Source of the DNA: Micromonospora sp. WMMD1102
GTDB lineage: Bacteria > Actinomycetota > Actinomycetes > Mycobacteriales > Micromonosporaceae
Length of the DNA: 64,000 bases
NCBI RefSeq assembly: GCF_029626265.1
Contig: NZ_JARUBN010000001.1
Span: forward strand, 6,017,001-6,081,000
Direction of reading: 5' to 3'
The notes below the pieces were generated by a model, which was not told the origin of the DNA, made no database searches, and worked only from the letters and a program-made list of their open reading frames with translations. Positions 51,026 to 57,590 of this stretch are shown in pieces. The position numbers and the translations under genes were made by a program. Position 1 is the stretch's first letter, and every line of letters starts with the position of its first letter.

Positions 51026-52576
51026 GTGGCCGCGGTGCAGCCCGCCCGGACGGCTCCGGAGCAGCACACCCCGGCGGACCCGGAGTCGCCCCCGGCGGGC
51101 GGCGGCGGCCGGCTGCGCTCGGCGATCGGCTGGTCGTACGTGCTCACCGCCGGCCGGATCGGCTCGTCGATCCTGGTCACCTTCCTGCTGGCCCGGCTGC
51201 TCGGGCCGAGCGAGTTCGGGCTGGTGGCGATGGCCACCGTCTTCATCACGGTGGCGCAGACGCTGATCCAGCAGGGACTGGTCTCCGCGATCGTGCAGCG
51301 GGACCGGCTCACCCCGGAACACCTGGACGGCGCGTTCGTGGTGCTGGTGGTCGCCGGGGTGGTGATCGGCGGGCTCACCGCCGCCGCCAGTCCACTCTGG
51401 GCGATGGCCAACCGGGCGCCGGAGCTGACCGCGATCTGCGTGGCGCTCTCCCCGCTGGTGCTGTTGCAGGGGCTGTCGATCGTGCCCGAGGCGGTGTTGC
51501 GCCGGGAGCTGAGATTCCGGGCGGTCGCCATCCGTACCCTGCTCGCCTCGCTGCTCAGCGGTGCCGTCGGCGTGGCGCTGGCGCTGGCCGGTGCGGGCAT
51601 CTGGGCGCTGGTGGCGCAGCAGTTGGTGAACGCGGCGGTCGGCCTGGTGGTGCTCTGGTGGGTCTGCCCGTGGCGGCCGAGCCGGCGGCCCCGGCTGGCC
51701 GGCATCCGGGACCTGCTGGTCTTCTCCGCCCACTCCGCGAACGCCGGGCTCGGCCTGATGCTCAGCTCCAAGGCCGACGTCATCTTCACCGGTCTGTTCT
51801 TCGGGCCGGTGGCGACCGGCATCTACCGGCTGGCGGCCCGGCTGCCGGACATGCTCGTCGACGTGACAGTCCGGTCGCTGCAACAGGTGGCGCTGCCGTC
51901 GCTGTCCCGGTTGCAGCGGGACCGGGCCGCGCTGGCCGCACACCTGAACCAACTCCAGCACCTCGGCGCGCTGGCCGGGCTACCGGTGCTTGGCGTACTC
52001 GCGGCGGCGGCGCACCCGCTGGTCACGCTGCTGGGTCCGCAGTGGGCCGGCACCGAGGTACCGCTGCGGCTGCTCTGCCTCTTCGGCGCCGTGAACGTGT
52101 ACGGGGTACTGCTCGGCCCGGCGCTCCAGGCGATCGGCCAGCCGGGCAAGCTCGCCGCGATCCTCTGGACCCGGGGCGTGCTCGGGGTGGCCACGCTGGC
52201 CGCCGTCGGCACCCTCTTCACCGGGTACGGCGACGTGGCCGAGGCGACGGCGGTGGCGCTGGCCGGGGTCGGCATGCAGGTGGTGGTGACCGCACTGGCG
52301 GTCTGGGTCACCGTGCACCGGGCCGCGCGGGCGTCGGTCGCGGCCTTCCTCGCCCCGACGGTGCCGGCGATCCTGGCCGCGGTGGCCGCCGCGCTGGTGC
52401 CGCTGGCGGTGGCCCGGACCGGGCTGGACGCCGGGCCGGTGGTCGAACTGCTGGTGCTGGGCGGGGCGGCCGGGCTGGTCGCCGGGGTGCTGCTCTGGGC
52501 CACCGACGCCCGGCTGCGCCGCCTGGTGCTCGCCCGACTCCCCCGCCGCCCGCGGCTCGGCCGAGGCGCCAGGTGA
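51026..52576 (+). CDS. Oligosaccharide flippase (MOP/Wzx family)
   Basis: 516 residues with 12 to 14 membrane helices. The typical start is SAIGWSYVLTAGRIGSSILV, LLGPSEFGLVAMATVF, TLIQQGLVSAIVQRD; conserved SKADVIFTGLFFGPVATGIY follows in the middle. Family members flip lipid-linked oligosaccharides across the membrane. It starts one base after the previous stop; a second GTG three codons in (51035) has the better spaced AGGGTGG and may be the true start. It ends the plus operon. Confidence 0.9.
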   Translation: MAAVQPARTAPEQHTPADPESPPAGGGGRLRSAIGWSYVLTAGRIGSSILVTFLLARLLGPSEFGLVAMATVFITVAQTLIQQGLVSAIVQRDRLTPEHLDGAFVVLVVAGVVIGGLTAAASPLWAMANRAPELTAICVALSPLVLLQGLSIVPEAVLRRELRFRAVAIRTLLASLLSGAVGVALALAGAGIWALVAQQLVNAAVGLVVLWWVCPWRPSRRPRLAGIRDLLVFSAHSANAGLGLMLSSKADVIFTGLFFGPVATGIYRLAARLPDMLVDVTVRSLQQVALPSLSRLQRDRAALAAHLNQLQHLGALAGLPVLGVLAAAAHPLVTLLGPQWAGTEVPLRLLCLFGAVNVYGVLLGPALQAIGQPGKLAAILWTRGVLGVATLAAVGTLFTGYGDVAEATAVALAGVGMQVVVTALAVWVTVHRAARASVAAFLAPTVPAILAAVAAALVPLAVARTGLDAGPVVELLVLGGAAGLVAGVLLWATDARLRRLVLARLPRRPRLGRGAR

Positions 52577-52633
52577 TCGCGCTCGTTCTCCCGGCGCCGG
52601 CAGGCATGCCAGGCAACTCCTGCGGCGCTAGCC

Positions 52634-53551
52634 TCACGCAACGGCGAGAACGAGCTTGCCGCGCACGTGCCCCGCCTCACCGATCTCGTGTGCCGATGCC
52701 GCCTCGGTCAACGGCAGCACTCGCTCGATCGCGGCCGTGAGCCCCCCACCGGCCATCATGTCGGCGACATCGGCCAGGACGGCCCCGTCGGGCTGGACAT
52801 AGGTGAACCCGGCCCGTACGCCCCGCGCCCGAGCGAGATCCCGCATGCCTGGTGCCTCGCCCTTGAGGGTCACGATGATCCCTCCCGGGCGCAGCGCGGA
52901 CAGCAGCCGCTCGAAGTCCGCCCCACCACGTGGATCGATCACCACGTCGTACTCCCCGGCCCGTGCCGTGGCCCCGTCATGCGGCACGACCCGGCTCGCG
53001 CCGAGCCCGCAGACGAAGTCGTGGTTGGCCCGCGACGCCGTGCCGGTGACCTCCGCCCCCAGGGCGGCCGCGAGCTGCACGGCCACATGACCCACGCCGC
53101 CGGCCGCACCGGGCACGAGCACCCGCTGCCCGGCCGTGAGCCCGCCATGGGTGACCAGGGTCTGCCATACGGTGAGCGCGGCCATCGGCAACGCCGCCGC
53201 GGTGTGCGCGTCGACGCCGTCCGGCACCCGGGCGAGCTGTGCGGCGGGGGCGGCAACGTACTCGGCGTACGCCCCCGCGAGCACGGGGAAGCGCAGCATG
53301 CCGAAAACCTGGTCACCGGCCCGCCACTGCCCAGCGGGGGCGGCGACCGTTCCGCACACGTCCCAGCCGAGAACAGCGGGGAAGGCGGGCACCGCGACGC
53401 CCGCTCCCGCGCGGGTGGCCCAGTCGATCGCGTTCACCCCGGCCGCGGCCACCCGAAGCAACACCTCGTCATCTCCCGGCACCGGCTCGGGAACCTCTGC
53501 CGGTCTGAGCACGCCGGGTGGGCCAGGGCTGTCGATCACGACGGCACGCAT
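52634..53551 (-). CDS. NADP-dependent quinone-oxidoreductase-like MDR protein
   Basis: 305 residues. Medium-chain dehydrogenase/reductase fold: GroES-like N-terminal half (AAGVNAIDWATRAG, VLGWDVCGTV) and a Rossmann half (RVLVPGAAGGVGHVAVQLAA). The structural and catalytic zinc Cys residues of true alcohol dehydrogenases are absent, which puts it with zinc-free quinone oxidoreductases. Substrate unknown. It points away from the polysaccharide operon and starts the region with regulator, transposase-like and exporter genes. Confidence 0.88.
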   Translation of the reverse strand: MRAVVIDSPGPPGVLRPAEVPEPVPGDDEVLLRVAAAGVNAIDWATRAGAGVAVPAFPAVLGWDVCGTVAAPAGQWRAGDQVFGMLRFPVLAGAYAEYVAAPAAQLARVPDGVDAHTAAALPMAALTVWQTLVTHGGLTAGQRVLVPGAAGGVGHVAVQLAAALGAEVTGTASRANHDFVCGLGASRVVPHDGATARAGEYDVVIDPRGGADFERLLSALRPGGIIVTLKGEAPGMRDLARARGVRAGFTYVQPDGAVLADVADMMAGGGLTAAIERVLPLTEAASAHEIGEAGHVRGKLVLAVA

Positions 53552-53635
53552 CTCGATGCACCTCCGGTGGATTGGCCGGGCGCCACCAGCCTGCCGTCGG
53601 ACGCAACGGAGATCAACAGCCCGTTGGTGGTGGTA

Positions 53636-54811
53636 TCAGCAGTACCAGGAACTCGGCAGCTCCGCTGCGCCAAGCCGGTACGCGTACGCGACCGAGGCGA
53701 GTGTCGTGTGGTGGTGCCAGCCCCGGAACGAACGACCCTCGAAGTGCCGCAACCCGACTTCGTCCTCCATCCGCCACAGATGCTCCGCCGCGCGCGCACG
53801 TAACCCGATCAGGTCGATCACCTCCGGCAGGCGGGCCACATCCAGGTTGGTCAGCCACATCCCCCGGGGGCGACCGCGGCCGACCGCCCATTGCGCGAGC
53901 AGATGACGGGTGGGCTGGAAAGGGTGATCGCCGACCGGCATGGGGTTCCCCGGCGGCAGCGGCGACGCCACGAACCGTGTGTCGGCCGTCCGCAGCTCGG
54001 TCCCGGCCTGCCAACGCAACCGACTCGTCGGGGGGCGCACAGCGCACAGAGCCAACTCGCCGAAGGATGGTGCCGGGCAGGCACCCGGCGCTGCCGGCAC
54101 CCGCAGGTGCGGTGCCACCTGCACCAGGTAGCACAGCCCGCGCTGCTCCAGCCCGGTCAGCAAGGGCTGCACGTCCTGCTGGTCGTCCGCGTCGACCAGC
54201 ACCGGCCGGGGCGGCAGTTTCCACCCGTTGATCATCTCGTCGATCGCGTCGAGCGGGTGCAGCCAGCGCGGCCGGTAGCGCTGCACCGCCGGCAGGTGTG
54301 CTCGTGCCCTGCGCCGTTGATCGTCGTCCCAGCACCGGGGCAGCAGCAGCCGCCAGTTCACGGCGCACGCCGCCGTGTCGCCGACGAGGAACACCGCGAG
54401 CCCAAGCTGGCAGTTGAGGAGCCGGCCGGCCCCGAACGCGTACTGTCTGGCCACCCCGACAGAGCTGGAGCCGGCCTTCGGGAAGACCGCCTCGCGCACC
54501 ACCCACGCGCGCGTCGCGACCAGGCCAGCGACGTGCTCGGCGAGGTTGCGCCGGACCGGTTCCCAGGGCCAAGGGCTCTGGTTGACGAACTGCTGGAGGC
54601 ACTGGTCGGCCCGCCAGCCGATTATCTGGTCGGAGATGCGCCGGATCGACTTGCGGCCGGGTACCGTCACCAGACCCCGCACGTACGCCTCGCCCCACCG
54701 GCGCTGGTCGGCTCGGGACAGGGAGGACAGGCGCTCCCGGCAGAACGCTGACAGGTCTGGCCCGCCACGCGCGGTGGACATGGTCGCGCCCGTCTCGACA
54801 CCTACCGTCAT
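53636..54811 (-). CDS. IS701-like transposase with altered catalytic site (probably inactive or domesticated)
   Basis: 391 residues from the ATG at 54811, which has GGAGAAGG upstream. IS701-family features are the RKSIRRISDQI segment, QQFVNQSPWPWEPVRRNLAE, SVGVARQY and NCQLGLAVFLVGD, and the late HFEGRSFRGWHHH. The DDE centre is damaged: the first Asp, normally in a DDTGFPK/DETGFPK motif, is replaced (REAVFPKAG). The second Asp may be kept (PVLVDADD). The stretch before EVGLRHFEG is several residues short where the last acidic residue sits. The frame is otherwise intact and no inverted terminal repeats or target duplications are visible. It could be a domesticated protein rather than a mobile element. 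Confidence 0.75.
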   Translation of the reverse strand: MTVGVETGATMSTARGGPDLSAFCRERLSSLSRADQRRWGEAYVRGLVTVPGRKSIRRISDQIIGWRADQCLQQFVNQSPWPWEPVRRNLAEHVAGLVATRAWVVREAVFPKAGSSSVGVARQYAFGAGRLLNCQLGLAVFLVGDTAACAVNWRLLLPRCWDDDQRRRARAHLPAVQRYRPRWLHPLDAIDEMINGWKLPPRPVLVDADDQQDVQPLLTGLEQRGLCYLVQVAPHLRVPAAPGACPAPSFGELALCAVRPPTSRLRWQAGTELRTADTRFVASPLPPGNPMPVGDHPFQPTRHLLAQWAVGRGRPRGMWLTNLDVARLPEVIDLIGLRARAAEHLWRMEDEVGLRHFEGRSFRGWHHHTTLASVAYAYRLGAAELPSSWYC

Positions 54812-55190
54812 GGTCCTTCTCCGTTGCCCGTTACTCCCAGACCCGCGTTGACCCCGGACGGCGCTCGTCCGCAACTCACCGCCCCACCCGGCGCCGCCCG
54901 CTCATACCGGTATTCCGCACCACCTCGCCGTCGCGGCGGACCCATGCCGGCACATGACCGCCCCTGTGGCCATGACCGCCGGGAGGGCGGTCGGTGTGCA
55001 TTGGCCTCATCCGGGAACAGCTGGTGACTCCACGATCAGCGAATCCGCCGGGCTTGCCCAGAAGCTGACAGTGTGGGTACTCGGGATACCAGGATGTGCG
55101 ATGACCTGCGCCCTGCCTGGTGAGATAGGTTGTGGTCCGGGCAGCTCGGCCGGACCGCCGGCGAATGGCCGTTGACGACCGGAGGGCAGG
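54812..55190. other. Divergent intergenic region
   Basis: 379 bases between the transposase-like gene and the XRE gene. No terminal inverted repeat of an insertion sequence and no convincing gene were found. GGAGGGCAGG at 55181-55190 is the ribosome site of the XRE gene. Confidence 0.5.
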
Positions 55191-56000
55191 GTGTCGTCCC
55201 AGGAATACCGGCAGGAGTTGGCCAACTTCCTCCGCACCAGGCGGGAACGGATCAGCCCCGCCGATGTCGGCCTGCCCATCGGGCGGCGCAGGCGCACCCG
55301 CGGCCTGCGCCGCGAGGAGGTCGCCGTCCTAGCCGGCCTTTCGCCGACCTGGTACACCTACCTTGAGCAGGCACGGAACATCCATCCGTCGCCGGAGGTG
55401 CTCGACAGCCTCGCGCGGGTGCTCGCGCTCAGCGAGGATGAGCGCAGATACCTGCACCAGCTCGCGGCCGGAAACGCACCCGCGGTGTCGGCCGAAGGCG
55501 TCGAACCCGACATGTCCCTGATTACCGCCCTGGTCCGGCACGCGGGCCGAGGCCCCTACCCGGTCTACGCGCTCAATCACGCCGGTGACGTGATCGCCTG
55601 GAACGACGCGGCCACGCGGTGGTATACGGACTGGGGAGCCCGTGACGGGCTGGACCGCAACATGTTGTGGTGGATGTTGACCAGCGAGGAGGCGCGCGAG
55701 CGTGTGGTTGACTGGGCCGACGACGCACGCGACATCACCGCTCGCAGCCGTGCGATGGCGGCCCGCCATCCCGGCGACCGCAAGGTGACCCACGTCATCA
55801 ATCACCTGCTGGAAGCGAGCCCGGAGTTCCGCCGGTGGTGGGCCGACTTCGAGGTGCGCGGGCAGCAGGCCCGTCCGCGCAGGCTGCGGCACCCCGCGTT
55901 CGGCGAGCTGACCACGCAGCTCGCCGTGGTACATCCGACGGACGGGTCATTGGTCACCATCGCCTTTCACCTGCCCTACTCCGACGACCATCGCGATTGA
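55191..56000 (+). CDS. XRE family regulator with MmyB-like ligand domain
   Basis: 269 residues. The N-terminal helix-turn-helix (LRREEVAVLAGLSPTWYTYLEQ) is of the Cro/C1 type; from about residue 105 the MmyB-like sensor domain follows (YPVYALNHAGDVIAWNDAA, then MLWWMLTSEEARERVVDW and FRRWWADFEV). Such proteins usually control a nearby oxidoreductase or exporter gene, here the MFS gene 300 bases downstream and perhaps the MDR oxidoreductase. GTG 55191 has GGAGGGCAGG directly upstream. Ligand unknown. Confidence 0.92.
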   Translation: MSSQEYRQELANFLRTRRERISPADVGLPIGRRRRTRGLRREEVAVLAGLSPTWYTYLEQARNIHPSPEVLDSLARVLALSEDERRYLHQLAAGNAPAVSAEGVEPDMSLITALVRHAGRGPYPVYALNHAGDVIAWNDAATRWYTDWGARDGLDRNMLWWMLTSEEARERVVDWADDARDITARSRAMAARHPGDRKVTHVINHLLEASPEFRRWWADFEVRGQQARPRRLRHPAFGELTTQLAVVHPTDGSLVTIAFHLPYSDDHRD

Positions 56001-56208
56001 GCACGTTCGCGGCCCACGCCGAGGTATTGCCGCCCGGACAGTACGCCATTTTGCGCTTGATCTAGGCACGACTCGGGCCGCCGAACGGCGGCGTCCGCAC
56101 CCGACCTGACGTAGTACGCATGAGACGGCCGGTGTTCCTGCCGGCGCAATGGTGGAGCGGCTAACGTTCAGCTGACCTCTCATATCTACCTCCTCTGGAG
56201 CAAACGCA
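56001..56208. other. Intergenic region upstream of the leader ORF
   Basis: 208 bases after the XRE stop. CATATCTACC at about 56190-56199 is AT-rich and could be a -10 region for the MFS transcript; no matching -35 is clear. It contains no other gene. Confidence 0.35.
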
Positions 56209-56301
56209 ATGAAATGCGTCGGATATCTCAAGGACGCCCTGCGTGCCATCCACGCGGTGGACGCCCACGCCGAGGCCACCACACAACCCGGGATGTGGTG
56301 A
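56209..56301 (+). CDS. 30-residue leader ORF before the MFS exporter
   Basis: ATG 56209 is preceded by TGGAGCAAACGCA, a good ribosome site. The peptide MKCVGYLKDALRAIHAVDAH continues for ten residues to a TGA at 56299-56301, two bases before the MFS ATG. The MFS gene itself has no good ribosome site, so translation of this leader may be needed for its expression, as in attenuation of drug-resistance exporters. It is not a known family and may be only a coupling device. Confidence 0.55.
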   Translation: MKCVGYLKDALRAIHAVDAHAEATTQPGMW

Positions 56302-56303
56302 CG

Positions 56304-57521
56304 ATGGCTCCGCAGCGCAGCAACCTGGCCCTGGCGACGCTCGCCCTTGGCGCGTTCGTCATCGGCACCGCCGAGCTGGTCGTGGTCGGCATCCTGAACC
56401 TGGTGGCTGCCGACCTGACGGTGTCGATCAGCACCGCGGGCTGGATCGTCACCGCCTACGCGCTCGGCATCTCGATCGGCGGCCCGCTGCTCACCGCGGT
56501 CACGACACGGCTGGGCAGACGGTTCCTGCTGCACGCCTCGCTCGCGGTGTACGTGCTCGGAAACATCGTCGCCGTGGTTGCCGCGGATTTCGGCTCGCTG
56601 CTGGTCGCTCGCGCCGTGACCGGCACGATCCACGGGCTGTTCGTCGGTGTGGCCTCGATGATCGCGGCGAGTCTGGTCCCGGCGGCTCGGCGCGGGCAGG
56701 CCATCTCGATGGTCTTCGGCGGGATAGCGGTGTCCACAGTGCTCGGCGTGCCACTGGGCACCCTGGTCGGGCAGGCGTTCGGGTGGCAGGCGTCGTTCGT
56801 CTGCATCATCGTGCTCGGCGTGGTGGCGCTGGTGCTGTCCCTGGCCCTCGTACCGGCGGTGCCCACCCAGGGTTCCGGCGGCGCGGTCGTGCAGGCGAAG
56901 GCGGCGCTCGCGCCTCGCGTGCTGGCCACGCTCGCGGTCGGTCTGCTTCTGCTGGGCGGCCAGTTCACCGTGTTCACCTACCTGGCGGTCTATCTGGAGG
57001 AGGTCACCGGCGTATCCGGCGGCCTGGTCAGCGCGTTCCTCCTGGTCTACGGCATCGCCAGCGCGGTGGGGATCGCGGTCGGCGGACGGTTCGCCGACAT
57101 CGACCCCACCAGGACCCTCCTGGTGGCCAATGCCGTGCTGGTGCTGGCTCTCGGGGCGCTGTACCTGTTCGGCGGATCGCCGGTGGCGACCGCGGCGCTA
57201 CTCGCGGTATGGGGAATGGTCGGCTTCGGTCTCGTCCCCTCGTTCCAGCTACGGGTCATCAGCCTGGCGGGCCAGGGCGCCGACCTTGCCGCGACACTGG
57301 GCGCATCCGCCGTCAACGCGGGCATCGCGGGTGGCGCCGTCATCGGCGGCCTGGCGCTCGCGGGCCGCGGCGTGGAGGCCGTGGTACTCACCGGCCTGAT
57401 CATCTGCGTGGTGGCGCTGCCCGTTACCTGGGCGTCGGGGTTGGTCGGCTCCCCCCGGGAGCCCGCCGAACCGGGTGCGAACGCAACCGCAGACGTCCAG
57501 CAACAGGTGTCGACCGGCTGA
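56304..57521 (+). CDS. MFS exporter of the AraJ/Cmx type
   Basis: 405 residues with 12 membrane helices. The DHA1 drug-exporter signatures are visible: GTAELVVVGILNLVAADL in TM1, TAYALGISIGGPLLTAV with TRLGRR (motif A) next, and a TM5 GGIAVSTVLGVPLGTLVGQ (motif C). Relatives include chloramphenicol and sugar exporters. The ATG at 56304 follows the leader ORF by two bases. It is probably controlled by the adjacent XRE regulator. The true substrate is unknown. Confidence 0.9.
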   Translation: MAPQRSNLALATLALGAFVIGTAELVVVGILNLVAADLTVSISTAGWIVTAYALGISIGGPLLTAVTTRLGRRFLLHASLAVYVLGNIVAVVAADFGSLLVARAVTGTIHGLFVGVASMIAASLVPAARRGQAISMVFGGIAVSTVLGVPLGTLVGQAFGWQASFVCIIVLGVVALVLSLALVPAVPTQGSGGAVVQAKAALAPRVLATLAVGLLLLGGQFTVFTYLAVYLEEVTGVSGGLVSAFLLVYGIASAVGIAVGGRFADIDPTRTLLVANAVLVLALGALYLFGGSPVATAALLAVWGMVGFGLVPSFQLRVISLAGQGADLAATLGASAVNAGIAGGAVIGGLALAGRGVEAVVLTGLIICVVALPVTWASGLVGSPREPAEPGANATADVQQQVSTG

Positions 57522-57590
57522 GCCGCTGCCCGGCAGGACACCGCCGTGGTTCCGCCGCCTCCTGCTCATCCCGGCGGACCACCGTCACTC

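Noticed and set aside
48643..51822. 1059-residue minus-strand frame across the methyltransferase and glycosyltransferase genes
   Set aside because: Antisense to three genes with clear families; no recognisable domain.
53600..54900. Complete insertion sequence around the IS701-like gene
   Set aside because: I could not find inverted terminal repeats or a target duplication on either side, so I annotated only the gene.
57522..57590. Hairpin-like CCGTGGTTCCGCCG / CGGCGGACCACCG between convergent genes
   Set aside because: Imperfect pairing, partly overlapping the end region of the neighbouring gene; too weak to call a terminator.
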